Source: Pantoea rodasii (lineage in GTDB: Bacteria; Pseudomonadota; Gammaproteobacteria; Enterobacterales; Enterobacteriaceae). Taken from it: a stretch of DNA of 64,000 bases. Positions 34,828 through 44,045 of the stretch are shown one piece after another. The notes below the pieces were generated by a model, which had not been told where the DNA came from, searched no databases, and was given only the letters and a program-made list of their open reading frames with translations. The DNA lies in assembly GCF_002095465.1 (NCBI RefSeq), contig NZ_MLFP01000009.1, positions 1-64,000 on the forward strand, written 5' to 3'. Position numbers and translations under genes: made by a program. Every line of letters starts with the position of its first letter. Position 1 is the stretch's first letter.

Positions 34828-34900
34828 TTTGAATCACGTCAATGTAATTATGATTCATATGCATTCCATTTTCTTATGACAGATGCAAATGAATCATTTG
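34828..34900. promoter_or_regulatory. Candidate RpiR operator array
   Basis: Three copies of a TGAATCA/TGATTCA element lie in the gap before the aminotransferase: TTTGAATCA at 34828-34836, ATGATTCATAT at 34850-34860 and the perfect 15-base palindrome CAAATGA-A-TCATTTG at 34886-34900. Spacing is about 20 and 35 bases. Their place just behind the RpiR gene and before the catabolic operon suggests binding of that regulator. Confidence 0.5.
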
Positions 34901-35757
34901 TCAGAATTTGCCTGGCACCACATAGGCACCGGAATCGATCAGGTAGCGCTCAGCATTTTCAATCTTACTCACGGCGTCGCGGCCATGGCGCGCCACTAAC
35001 ATCGCCAGCAAACACTCAGCCAGCCCCATCCCGGAAACGACAGACGGGAAGAAGGAGGGGCTATCGGTTGAGAATAACAGCGTACAGTCAGCAGCCTGTG
35101 CCAGGGGTGAAACCGGCGAATCCGTCACCGCGATGATGCGTGCGCCCGCTCGCTGCGCGGCGTGCAGTACATCAAGTGATTCGCGTGAGTAAGGGGCAAA
35201 ACTGGTGAGCAGCACGCAATCCTGCGCGGTGATTTCACGGGTAAACACTTCGATGTTGCTTGCCAGGCCATCAATAAGTGAGACCTGACGATGGAAAAGC
35301 CGATAAACATAAAACAGTGACCATGCGATCGGGAAACTGGCGCGGAAGCCACAGAGATAAACGTGTTCAGCGCCATCCAGCAGCGTTACTGCCCGTTCCA
35401 TTGCCTGATAATTTTCGTTTTGTGTAAACGCAAGATTGGCCTGATGTGCCTGAAACACCTCTTCATACAGCAGCGGTTCGGTGCCTTTGGCTATCAGCTT
35501 TTCGGCTTTAGATACGTATGTATCATTGCGCAGACCGATATCATCAATAAAAGCATCCTTGAGTTCACCCCAGCCGTTATAGCCCAGCCGTTGCGCCAGA
35601 CGCAGCAGCGTAGCGGCTTGACGCCGGCTTCAGCAGCAAAGGTACGCATGGATTGCACCACTAGCTGATTGGCATTTTGCAGTGAGAATTCGGCGGCACG
35701 TTGCAGTTCAGGTGACAGTAAACTGAACTGGCTAACAATTTTTTCCCGAAGATTCAT
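34901..35757 (-). pseudogene. MurR/RpiR-family regulator, apparent frameshift
   Basis: RpiR regulators join an N-terminal helix-turn-helix domain to a sugar-isomerase (SIS) effector domain. Here MNLREKIVSQFSLLSPELQR, VVQSMRTFAAEAGVKP and LLRLAQRLGYNGW form the first part. VYLCGFRASFPIAWSLFYVY, LLTSFAPYSRESLDVLHAAQRAG and IIAVTDSPVSPLA form the SIS domain. The frame is lost near 35615-35616, where one extra G (plus strand) gives KPATLLRLAQRLGYNG and a 285-residue protein of normal length. It probably controls the operon downstream. Confidence 0.85.
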
Positions 35758-35941
35758 GGCGTTTGGTCGTGAGTTGCAGATGGATGCATATAAACATAAT
35801 TGTGACGACGAGGAAATGCTCGCAAGGTTGATGGCGCAAACTACTCACCTTCCAGTCATGGCGCAATTATTTCCAATACAGTGAACGCGAGCCGTGTTCT
35901 ACTGCCGCCAGGATAAGAAATGTATCGACGGGATAGTGGTT

Positions 35942-36580
35942 ATGTTGCAGTTTTCAAATGGTTTTCTTTTAAGTCTCTCGCTGTGTCTCGATATCGGGCT
36001 GGCCAACATCGCCATGATCACCCTGGCCATGCAGCGCGGTTACTTTCACGGCTTTTGGTTAGGGATTGGCACCTGTATTGGCGATCTGATTTATGCGCTG
36101 CTGGCACTGGCGGGCATGGCCGTGATATTGCAGTTCACTGCGGTTCGCTGGGTGCTGTGGATTGGGGGTGGATTACTGCTGCTGTGGTTCGCGGGTAAAA
36201 TGCTGATTGCTGCACTGCGCAAAGACGCATCACTGCCTCAAACGTCTCAACAGCCCTACCGCTCGTTGATGAAAGAGTTCCGGCGTGGCGTGGTGCTGGC
36301 GATGTCATCCCCAACCGCTATCCTGTGGTTCGCCAGCGTGGGCGGTGCATTGATTGCCCGCATGGGCCACGGCAGCGTCACTGCCACCTCTGCTTTTCTC
36401 AGTGGATTCTTTATCGCTGGCGTCATCTGGACCTGTGTCTTGTGCCTGGTCGGCAGCATGGGCGGTAAGCTGTTGGGGCAACGGCTGCTGAAGTATTCCT
36501 ACCTCGCCTCGGCGCTGATCTTCTGCTATTTCGCCGTTTATGTCATGGTTTCAGGCTATCGGGAATTTGTGCTGAGCTGA
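35942..36580 (+). CDS. LysE/RhtB-family amino acid exporter
   Basis: The 212-residue inner-membrane protein has six hydrophobic segments and the LysE/RhtB features DIGLANIAMITLAMQRGYFHGFWLGIG and SSPTAILWFASVGG. Family members export amino acids and derivatives by proton exchange. ATG 35942 gives the standard N-terminus; a GTG at 35894 would add 16 residues without obvious purpose. Its last 30 bases overlap the end of the converging AraC gene. The two may form a sensor-exporter pair although they are not divergent. Confidence 0.83.
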   Translation: MLQFSNGFLLSLSLCLDIGLANIAMITLAMQRGYFHGFWLGIGTCIGDLIYALLALAGMAVILQFTAVRWVLWIGGGLLLLWFAGKMLIAALRKDASLPQTSQQPYRSLMKEFRRGVVLAMSSPTAILWFASVGGALIARMGHGSVTATSAFLSGFFIAGVIWTCVLCLVGSMGGKLLGQRLLKYSYLASALIFCYFAVYVMVSGYREFVLS

Positions 36581-37411
36581 GGCGATTTGCTGTGCGTAGT
36601 GATGGGGTGTCGTGCCCATCACTTTGCGAAACGCATTGATGAAGTGACTTTGATCGTAGAAGCCCAGCTGTAATGCCGCTTCATGGGGATGCACCTGCTG
36701 ACGCAGCAGATCGCGGGCCTGATGCAGCCGCAACTGCATGTGATATTGCAACGGCGGTAATCCGGTAAGTTGCGTAAAGCGACGTACCAGATGGTATTTA
36801 CTCAACCCAGCCCACTGCGCCAATACCTCCAGTTGCGGTTTCTCATGCAGATGCTCACGCAGATACTGTTTCACCTGCTGGATAATCTGCGCCTCACCTT
36901 GCTGCACGCTGGCTTCATCGGCCAGCAGTTCGCCGCACAGCCACAATAACTGCTGCTCCAGCAACGCTTCATCTTCGGTGCGCGCGGCTTCATCAAAGCG
37001 GCAAATCGCCTCGAATAACCGAGCATCATTGATCACGCCTTCACGCAGTACCGGAGCATGTGCGCTGCCGAGCAGGGCTTTTAAGGTCGATTGTGGCAAA
37101 TGGATGCTGACAAAACTCACCGCCTGTTCGCTAAACAACGAAGACTGAATCGAACTGGGGTTATACAGGGTGACCTGCCCGGCAAACGCATCGGTGACTT
37201 TGCCATCAAGCCAAATCTCTTCCCGTCCGCTGAGGTTGGCGCATATCACGTATTCATCATGCAGATGACGCGGAAAGCGGCTGCCACTCGCACTCACGCG
37301 CGAGCATTCAATACCGTTACGGCTAAACCAGTCAGAAGCAGACAGCGACACGTTATTACCCATGGCAGGACGAAGAGCGGTTATATCAGCATCAGTTTTA
37401 ATGATTTGCAA
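36551..37411 (-). CDS. AraC-family regulator with cupin sensor domain
   Basis: The 286-residue protein has an N-terminal cupin-type AraC ligand domain (FPRHLHDEYVICANLSGREEIWLDG, VTLYNPSSIQ). A C-terminal double helix-turn-helix follows (LEVLAQWAGLSKYHLVRRFTQLTGLPPLQYHMQ, HEAALQLGFYDQSHFINAFRK). It is of the group often found next to LysE-type exporters. The 3' ends of the two genes overlap by 30 bases in opposite directions, unusually tight for independent units. Confidence 0.87.
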   Translation of the reverse strand: MQIIKTDADITALRPAMGNNVSLSASDWFSRNGIECSRVSASGSRFPRHLHDEYVICANLSGREEIWLDGKVTDAFAGQVTLYNPSSIQSSLFSEQAVSFVSIHLPQSTLKALLGSAHAPVLREGVINDARLFEAICRFDEAARTEDEALLEQQLLWLCGELLADEASVQQGEAQIIQQVKQYLREHLHEKPQLEVLAQWAGLSKYHLVRRFTQLTGLPPLQYHMQLRLHQARDLLRQQVHPHEAALQLGFYDQSHFINAFRKVMGTTPHHYAQQIASAQHKFPIA

Positions 37412-37458
37412 TCACCCTTGAGGGCGATCGCTGCGCGCCCTATTGCCACGCGCGGAGA

Positions 37459-37480
37459 TGTGCGGCCTCATGGCCGCACA
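37459..37480. terminator. Hairpin after the phosphatase-transporter operon
   Basis: TGTGCGGCC and GGCCGCACA form a perfect 9-bp stem with a TCAT loop, 34 bases past the inositol-monophosphatase-family stop codon on the minus strand. No U-run follows, so it may instead stabilise the 3' end. Confidence 0.5.
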
Positions 37481-37513
37481 CTTCGTTGATAGCTACGGAT
37501 TGATCGAACAGCG

Positions 37514-38314
37514 TTAAATCCCGGCAATGCGCTTCAAATCGGCTTCTGCCCCGGGTGCCACGGCCAATACCTGCGCGCCTTTCAACAGGCGCTCGCCTTC
37601 GGTGTTGAACGGGTGATACCAGCCGCCCGCTTCTTTCACCAGGCAATATCCGGCCAGACAATCCCAAGCGTGCATATAGGGTTCGTAATAGCCGACCACG
37701 CGGCCAGCAGCGACCCACGCCAGCATCAGTGCGCCCGAACCGATGCGGATAAAGTTTCCGCCCGCCGCCAGCAGTGAAGCCAGAATCTTACCCACTTCAT
37801 CGGGGCTGACGTGACTGTTGGCACCGAAGCCGGTGACATGGTTTTGCAGCGTGCGCGCCGGGTCCACCTGTAAACGACGCCCGTTCAGGGTCGCGCCCTG
37901 ACCCAGGGCCGCCACGTAACACTCCTGATAGGTCGGCGCGTATATCACACCAATGACCGGCACGCCGTCATGCAAAACCGCCACGGAGACACACCAGTTC
38001 GGCATGCCATTCAGGAACGGGCTGGTGCCGTCAATGGGATCGACCACCCAGGTGTAGCCGGATGTACCGGTTTGCAAACCATATTCTTCGCCGAGAAAAC
38101 CGTCGTCGGCAAACTGCGCGCGAATTTGCTGATCGATCATCTGTTCGACTTCCCGGTCAGCGCGCGACACCACGTCCTGCAGGTCATATTTGGTTTCCAC
38201 CACCAGCGTGTCACGGTGATGGAAATACTCCAGCGCTTTTTCTCCGCCGGCACGTGCCACTTTCTCTGCCAGAATCAATCGTGATAGCAGTGCTTCATTT
38301 ACGGTGTCACTCAT
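37514..38314 (-). CDS. Inositol-monophosphatase-family phosphatase
   Basis: The protein (266 residues) has the Mg-dependent, lithium-sensitive phosphatase signatures: FLGEEYG (metal ligand Glu), VVDPIDGTSPF and HAWDCLAGYCLVKEAGG. No signal peptide is present, so it acts in the cytosol on inositol monophosphate or related sugar phosphates. It is the last gene of an operon with an AfuABC-type transporter, 14 bases after the ATPase gene, which suggests it dephosphorylates the imported cargo. Two ATGs lie in tandem; the second (38314) is better spaced from AAGGA. Confidence 0.88.
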   Translation of the reverse strand: MSDTVNEALLSRLILAEKVARAGGEKALEYFHHRDTLVVETKYDLQDVVSRADREVEQMIDQQIRAQFADDGFLGEEYGLQTGTSGYTWVVDPIDGTSPFLNGMPNWCVSVAVLHDGVPVIGVIYAPTYQECYVAALGQGATLNGRRLQVDPARTLQNHVTGFGANSHVSPDEVGKILASLLAAGGNFIRIGSGALMLAWVAAGRVVGYYEPYMHAWDCLAGYCLVKEAGGWYHPFNTEGERLLKGAQVLAVAPGAEADLKRIAGI

Positions 38315-38328
38315 CATCCATCCTTAAT

Positions 38329-39390
38329 TTATCCGGCAATCAGGGCTAATCCCTGAGGTTTAAAATCAATCGCCACCGCTGAAGCCAGCGGCAGAGCCTG
38401 TTCCATTTGCGCATCGATGATGAACAGCGAGCCAAGCTCGGTCGCAACTTCATACTCAATATGGTCGCCCAGCCAGGTGCTATGAGTCACTTCACCCTGC
38501 AGCGCGCCCACACCCTCGCCGCGTAGCGTAATAAACTGCGGCCGCACCGACAGCTGCGCCGTGCCGGTTTGCACGCCGTTGCCACGCACGCGATAACGCT
38601 GGTTACCCAGTCGCACCAGTGCCTCATTGCCGTCCAGCTGTTCCACTTCGCAGGTCAGGATATTGGCTTCGCCCATGAAATCGGCGATGAACACCGAATT
38701 CGGCGCGTGATACAGGCTTTCCGGCGCGCCCTGCTGGGCAATATCCCCCTCTTTCATGACAATAATTTTATCAGACACCGCCAATGCTTCTTCCTGATCG
38801 TGGGTAACATACACCGCCGTGAACCCAAGTCTTTGTTGTAACTCGCGAATATCAGTGCGCACGCGACGGCGCAGACGCTCATCCAGATTGGATAAAGGCT
38901 CATCCAGCAGCAGCACCTGCGGTTCCAACACCAGCGCGCGCGCCACCGCAATGCGCTGCTGTTGGCCGCCGGAAAGCTCTGAAGGCAAACGCTGCCCCTG
39001 GTTTTCGAGGCCAACCAGCTTTAATCCTTCACGCGCGCGGTCCTGCGCCTCGCGCTTCTTCATGCCCGATGACTGGAGGCCATACATGATGTTGTCGAGT
39101 GCGTTCATGTGGGGAAACAGCGCATAGGACTGGAACACCATTGCGACATCGCGCTCATTCGCGGGCAAATGGGTGACATCTTTGCCACCAATCATAATCC
39201 GTCCCGAGGTGGGATGTTCGAGCCCCGCCAACAAACGCAGCGTGGTGGTTTTGCCACAGCCCGAAGGCCCCAGCAGCGTAACCAGCGTGCCGGGCTCGAC
39301 CGTTAGCGACAGGTCTGGCAGGGCGTTGAATCCAGCAAAACGTTTGGTGACATGCTCAAACACCACAGAACCCGCATTGATACTGGTCAT
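38329..39390 (-). CDS. AfuC/FbpC-like ABC transporter ATP-binding protein
   Basis: The 353-residue ATPase has Walker A GPSGCGKTT, Q-loop VFQSYALFPHM, signature [15 protein letters not shown], Walker B VLLLDEPLSNLDERL and VTHDQEEALAVSDKI, with a C-terminal TOBE-type domain (QLSVRPQFITLRGEG). This is the CUT1/FbpC/PotA branch. It overlaps the permease stop by 4 bases. In the AfuABC group such ATPases drive import of hexose phosphates rather than iron. Confidence 0.87.
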   Translation of the reverse strand: MTSINAGSVVFEHVTKRFAGFNALPDLSLTVEPGTLVTLLGPSGCGKTTTLRLLAGLEHPTSGRIMIGGKDVTHLPANERDVAMVFQSYALFPHMNALDNIMYGLQSSGMKKREAQDRAREGLKLVGLENQGQRLPSELSGGQQQRIAVARALVLEPQVLLLDEPLSNLDERLRRRVRTDIRELQQRLGFTAVYVTHDQEEALAVSDKIIVMKEGDIAQQGAPESLYHAPNSVFIADFMGEANILTCEVEQLDGNEALVRLGNQRYRVRGNGVQTGTAQLSVRPQFITLRGEGVGALQGEVTHSTWLGDHIEYEVATELGSLFIIDAQMEQALPLASAVAIDFKPQGLALIAG

Positions 39391-41608
39391 ACGGCACTCT
39401 CCTGGGTTAACGAAGGGGAAGTGGGTGGCACAGTGACTTCCACTGGACCGGCGGCACGGCGCAATCGGCGTTCGCCCACTAGCCATTGAAATACGCCAAT
39501 AATCAGTAACATCACCACAATCAGAACCGTGGAATAGGCAATGGCTACGCCGTATTCGCCGTTCTCCACCAGCCCGACAATGTAGGATGTCGCCATGTTG
39601 TACTGCGCGCTGACGAGGAAAATCACCGCACTAATGGAGGTAATGGCACGCACGAAGGCATACACCAGCGCGGCGCTGATCGCCGGTTTGAGCAGCGGAA
39701 GCACCACTTTACGCAGCGTGCGGAAGCTGTTGGCACCCAGCGTTAAAGAAGCTTCATCCAGACTTTTATCTAACTGGCTCATCGCCGCGATACCCCCGCG
39801 CACCCCCACCGGCATGTTGCGGAACACAAAACAGGCGATCAAAATTAATGCCGTGCCGGTAATCTCCAACGGTGGCAGGTTGTAAGCCATGACATAGCTC
39901 ACGCCGATCACCGTGCCGGGAATAGCAAAGCTCAGCATCAGTAGAAATTCGAAGGTCTGACGTCCGGCAAACTTCTGCCGCACGATCAGCCACGCGGTGA
40001 GAAGACCGACAATGGCAGTGAGCGGTGCGGCAATCAGCGCAATCTCCAGCGTGGTCCAGAAGGAGTTCCACGCCACCCCGCTCCACAGCAGATGTCCTTC
40101 ACTGAAGCTGATGCGGAAAGCGCGCACGTAATGTTCCAGCGTCAGCGCATTGTTCAGCCCCCACGATTGCACGAAGCCGCCGACAACGATCATGCCGTAG
40201 ATCACCAGCGTGAACAGGCCCCACGGAATCACCATGCCGTAGACGCCATAGCGCATCGCACGCGGCAGCTGGCTGTGTTTACCGCCGTCACCTTTGCCGG
40301 TCACGGTGGCAAAGTTTTTGCCCCCCAGCCACCAGCGCTGCAGTACAAATGCAGCCAACGTAAAGCTCAGCAAAATCATTGCCAGCACCGCTGCACGGCT
40401 GGGATCGTTCTGTGCACCTACCACCGAGAAGAAGATTTCGGTAGAGAGCACGCCGTGACTGCCGCCTAAAACCATCGGATTACCAAAATCGGCCATGCTT
40501 TCAATAAAGCTAATAAGAAATGCGTTGGCCAGGCCGGGTGCCATCAGGGGTAGCGAAATACGGCTAAAGGTGCGCCAGCGATTGGCTCGCAGCGTTTGTG
40601 AAGCCTCTTCCAGCGATGGACTGACGCCTTCGACCACACCAATCAACACTAAAAAAGCGATGGGTGTGAATGACAGCACCTGGGCAATCCAGATACCGGT
40701 CATCCCATACAGCCAGCGGCCGGGTTCAATGCCAAACAGCGTTGCCAGCGACTCGGTGACCACACCAGAACGGCCAAACAGCAGGATCAGCGCCAGACCA
40801 ATGACAAACGGCGGTGTGATAATGGGCAGAATGGTGAGCATGCGCAGTGCTTTTTTGTACGGCAGCGGCGTGCGCGTTGCGGCGAGGGCAAAAGCCAGGC
40901 CGAGCAGCGTCGATCCAGAGGCCGTCATCAGCGCCAGCCACAACGTGCGCCACGCAGTGCCGCAACTGCCGCCGTCAAGACAGGCCAGGCTCCAGATAGC
41001 AGGATCCTGGAGATTGCCGATCAGCCCATCGGGTTTAAAGCTGCCGTCCACGTCCTGCACTGATACCACAAACATGCTCAGCACTGGATAAAGCACGAAA
41101 ATCGTGACTAAAGCGGTGAGCAATACCAGTGAGGCCACCACAAAAGCATCGCCTTTAAGTACTCCACGCTCGGCCAGTGCAAACGAGAACAGCAACAGAA
41201 ATGCCGTCAGCAGCAACAGCGCGCCCGCCCCCATTGCCGGTTGCCCTTGCTCCAGCGCACCAAAGCGGTTTTCCAGCCATAGCCAACTCCAGCCGCTGTA
41301 GCCGATCGCATGGCCTTCAATCACCAGGAAAATCACGCCGAGCGCGCTGAACAACAGTAAACCACGGCTACGCATATTGGCGGGTAACAGCCCACTCACG
41401 GCGCAGAGCGCGAACAGCGCTATAGCAATGCACAGCCAGGGATGTTGGCCGACTTGCCACAAAGCCGGTGCATTAGCGGCATCGCCCCACAGGTTTAACA
41501 ACCACCCGCCATCAAAAAACCGGCTTCGAGGCTGTACCACGGCAGGAGGAGTAACGCTCCTAAGCCGATAAGCAGTGCGCCGCTGAGACGACGATTATTT
41601 GCATTCAT
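39387..41608 (-). CDS. AfuB/FbpB-like double-domain ABC permease (one apparent frameshift near the start)
   Basis: The permease is a fusion of two six-helix units, each with a coupling loop: VSPSLEEASQTLRANRWRTF and DKSLDEASLTLGANSFRTLR. An extra hydrophobic N-terminal third is present, as in AfuB/FbpB. The best start is the ATG at 41606-41608 behind GAGGTG, giving MNANNRRLSGALLIGLGALL. That frame reaches the main body only if the A6 run (plus strand) at 41514-41519 is read as seven, making a protein of about 740 residues. Otherwise translation would start later, cutting off the first membrane segment. Confidence 0.83.
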
Positions 41609-41715
41609 GAAACACCTCAATAAGGAGACTGTTCAGCGCCCACGCACACTGTTGGCGAGTTTTGGGCGGCCCAGGGACCGCGCTCTGCATCGTGGGCATT
41701 TCCTGGGTCAGCACC

Positions 41716-42744
41716 TTACTGTGCGCTGGCGCCAATCTCTTTATCCCAGCGGCTCAGCAGCGCTTTGCGCTTAGCGGAATCACCGTAGGTTTTGAAGTCG
41801 TAATCGATCAACTTAATGTTCTCGAAGCGCGGTGCATACGGCGAGATTTCTGCGTTGCGGTTTGACGGCAGCTGGAACGATTTCGCCTCTTTCATGTGCG
41901 ACTGCGCTTCGGCGCTCAACGCCCAGTCGTACCAGACTTTGGCATTCGCCAGGTTACGCGCGCCCTTCACAATCGACATGGAGCCGATTTCATAGCCCGT
42001 GCCTTCACAAGGCGCAACGGTCTTGATGGGGAATCCATCGACTTCCATCGCCACTGCGTCATGCATAAAGACAATACCCACCGTGGCCTCACCACGCGCC
42101 GCCGCTTTGACCGGTGCAGAACCGGACTTGGTGTATTGCGAAATATTGGCATTGAGTTTTTTCAGGTAATCGAACGCCTGATCCTCACCCATAATTTGCA
42201 CCAGCGTTGCCAGCGTGTTGTAAGCGGTACCGGAAGAGTTAGGATTGGCAATCTGGATTTCGCCTTTAAAACCCGCATCCAACAAATCTTTCCAGCAGGT
42301 GGGCTCTTTCAACTTTTTACTGGCCAACAGTTTGGTGTTGTAACCCCAGCCGAGCGCACCGGCATAGATACCCACCGTGCGATAGCCCGAGTTTTCCGCC
42401 TGCTTTTGTGCCCAGTCCTGCTGCTGATCAAGCAGCGGCGATTTATACACCTGCGTTAATCCCTCGTCTGCGGCCTGCATATGTGGATCGCCGGTACCGG
42501 CCCACCAGATATCGGTACGCGGATTGCGTGCTTCGCTGCGCAAGCGGGCATAAGCCTCACCTGCCGACAGACGTACCATGCTGACTTTGATATCGGGATG
42601 GCTCTGGCTGAAGATGCGCGTCATGTGTTCGCACACCACAACGTCAGCGGAACAAACCATATTGAGATTGCCTGCGGCAGAAGCGGCAAACGGCAAAGCA
42701 GTACAACAAAGGGATAGCGCTACAGCGATAGAGGTGGCTCGCAT
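41716..42744 (-). CDS. AfuA/FbpA-like periplasmic substrate-binding protein
   Basis: The 342-residue protein has a signal peptide (SIAVALSLCCTALPFAASA) and a type-1/6 binding-protein fold with NLNMVCSADVVVCEHMTRIF, RTDIWWAGTGDPHMQAADEG and YNTKLLASKKLKEPTCWKDL. It is of the FbpA-AfuA-PhnS superfamily. The FbpA iron-ligand tyrosine pair is not evident, which fits AfuA-like binding of a phosphorylated sugar rather than ferric ion. ATG 42744 follows AAGGAG. It is the first gene of the transporter-phosphatase operon and is divergent from a LacI repressor. The 107-base gap to the permease gene shows no gene. Confidence 0.85.
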   Translation of the reverse strand: MRATSIAVALSLCCTALPFAASAAGNLNMVCSADVVVCEHMTRIFSQSHPDIKVSMVRLSAGEAYARLRSEARNPRTDIWWAGTGDPHMQAADEGLTQVYKSPLLDQQQDWAQKQAENSGYRTVGIYAGALGWGYNTKLLASKKLKEPTCWKDLLDAGFKGEIQIANPNSSGTAYNTLATLVQIMGEDQAFDYLKKLNANISQYTKSGSAPVKAAARGEATVGIVFMHDAVAMEVDGFPIKTVAPCEGTGYEIGSMSIVKGARNLANAKVWYDWALSAEAQSHMKEAKSFQLPSNRNAEISPYAPRFENIKLIDYDFKTYGDSAKRKALLSRWDKEIGASAQ

Positions 42745-42790
42745 GGTGTTCTCCTTGGGGTGTAGGGTCGATGCTTCATTGGCACCGTAT

Positions 42791-42808
42791 TTTGCACGTG
42801 TGTGCAAA
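42791..42808. promoter_or_regulatory. LacI-type operator O1
   Basis: TTTGCAC-GTGT-GTGCAAA is an 18-base perfect inverted repeat in the 218-base gap between the divergent transporter operon and LacI gene. It lies about 47 bases from the binding-protein start. A near-copy occurs at 42900-42917 with the same 7-4-7 spacing, and half-sites TTTGCA(A/C) at 42873-42880 and 42945-42951. Confidence 0.75.
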
Positions 42809-42899
42809 GTAGTAATGAACAATAAATCGCCTGTCAAATGGCTTGCTGCGCAATTGATAGCCTATGTCACAAATTTGCAACAAATTAGATCCTGGACGG

Positions 42900-42917
42900 T
42901 TTGCACAGCTTTGCAAT
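42900..42917. promoter_or_regulatory. LacI-type operator O2
   Basis: TTTGCAC-AGCT-TTGCAAT repeats the O1 pattern with two mismatches in the right arm, 109 bases away and 46 bases before the LacI start. The spacing of the two sites is about ten helical turns, compatible with repression by looping. Another half-site TTTGCAC overlaps the LacI ribosome site region at 42945-42951. Confidence 0.65.
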
Positions 42918-42962
42918 TTAGGGCAGACTCTTTTTCAAGCGAAGTTTGCACAGGAGTTGAGC

Positions 42963-43997
42963 ATGCAAGGTGAGAAAACCGTGGTGAGTGCGCAGGATGT
43001 GGCAGAGCGCGCGGGTGTATCGCGTTCAGCAGTGTCACGCGTGTTCACGCCAGGGGCTAGCGTGTCATCTGCCATGCGCATCCGCGTGATGAAGGCGGCG
43101 GAAGAACTCGGGTATCACGTCAATCATCTGGCGCGCGGACTGGTACGAAATCGCAGTGGGATCGTGTGTTTAATTGTCTCAGAGATCGCCACCCCCTACC
43201 GCGCCAGCCTGGTGCGTTGGCTGACACAATCGCTGCAGGAAGCGGGCAAGATTGCCATGCTAATTAACACCGATCGTTCTGACAACAGCGTCTCAGCCGC
43301 TTTACAGCAGGCCATCAACTTCCGTGCGGATGCCTCGATCATCCTTTCCGGCATGCCGGATCGCACCATCACTCGCCAGTGTTATCAGCATGGACAGCGC
43401 ATCATTTTGATCAACCGTGATGAAGCGCTGCCCGGCTCGCTCAGCATTAATCTCGATGCGCAACGCGCCGCCGAGACGGCGGTGATGGCGTTTCAGCGCG
43501 CGGGTTGTCGACATCTGGTTTTCGCCAATTCTCTGGCGGGCACGCCCAGCCTGATGAAACGTGAAACGGCCTTTGTGGCTGAAGCGGCGCGTGTGGGCTT
43601 AACGGTGACGGTTGAACGCTTTGGTTCGACTTCCTATGAAAGCGGCCAGATTCTGGCGCATCGGCTACTGACTCAACCCCAGCGCCCGGACGCAATATTT
43701 TGCGTGACCGATTTGGTCGCCTGCGGATTGATGGACGAAGCCCGCCACCGCTTTGCGCTGCGAGTCCCTGAAGATCTCTGTTTGATCGGCTATGACAGCA
43801 TTCCTCAAGCTGGCTGGTCTTCCTACAATCTGACCACCTTTGCCCAACCGGTAGAACAGTTTGCGCGTGACGCCGTGGACTGGCTGATGCAAACCGAAGC
43901 GGATGAAACCGGCTTTACCCCGCAAAACGAACAGCAGCACGACAGTTTGCTGTATCAGGCTGATGTGGTGTGGCGCGGTTCGGTACGCGGCGGTTAA
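42963..43997 (+). CDS. LacI-family repressor
   Basis: The 344-residue repressor starts with the LacI headpiece (VSAQDVAERAGVSRSAVSRVF, then ELGYHVNHLARGLVRNRSG with the hinge helix) and continues into a sugar-binding-protein-like effector domain (IVCLIVSEIATPYRASLVRW, VTDLVACGLMDEAR, CLIGYDSIPQAGW). ATG 42963 has AGGAG 6 bases upstream. It is divergent from the AfuABC-type operon and precedes the acid phosphatase gene by 48 bases on the same strand, so it likely controls both. Its effector is presumably the transported sugar or inositol phosphate. Confidence 0.9.
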   Translation: MQGEKTVVSAQDVAERAGVSRSAVSRVFTPGASVSSAMRIRVMKAAEELGYHVNHLARGLVRNRSGIVCLIVSEIATPYRASLVRWLTQSLQEAGKIAMLINTDRSDNSVSAALQQAINFRADASIILSGMPDRTITRQCYQHGQRIILINRDEALPGSLSINLDAQRAAETAVMAFQRAGCRHLVFANSLAGTPSLMKRETAFVAEAARVGLTVTVERFGSTSYESGQILAHRLLTQPQRPDAIFCVTDLVACGLMDEARHRFALRVPEDLCLIGYDSIPQAGWSSYNLTTFAQPVEQFARDAVDWLMQTEADETGFTPQNEQQHDSLLYQADVVWRGSVRGG

Positions 43998-44045
43998 GCA
44001 AACCAGACACCACGATAAGCCGTAAACCTACCAATAAGGAATGTG

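Noticed and set aside
41716..42744. Assignment of the transporter as a ferric-iron FbpABC system
   Set aside because: No Fur box is visible, the regulator is LacI-type, and the partners are phosphatases, so a phosphorylated cargo fits better. Iron transport is not formally excluded.
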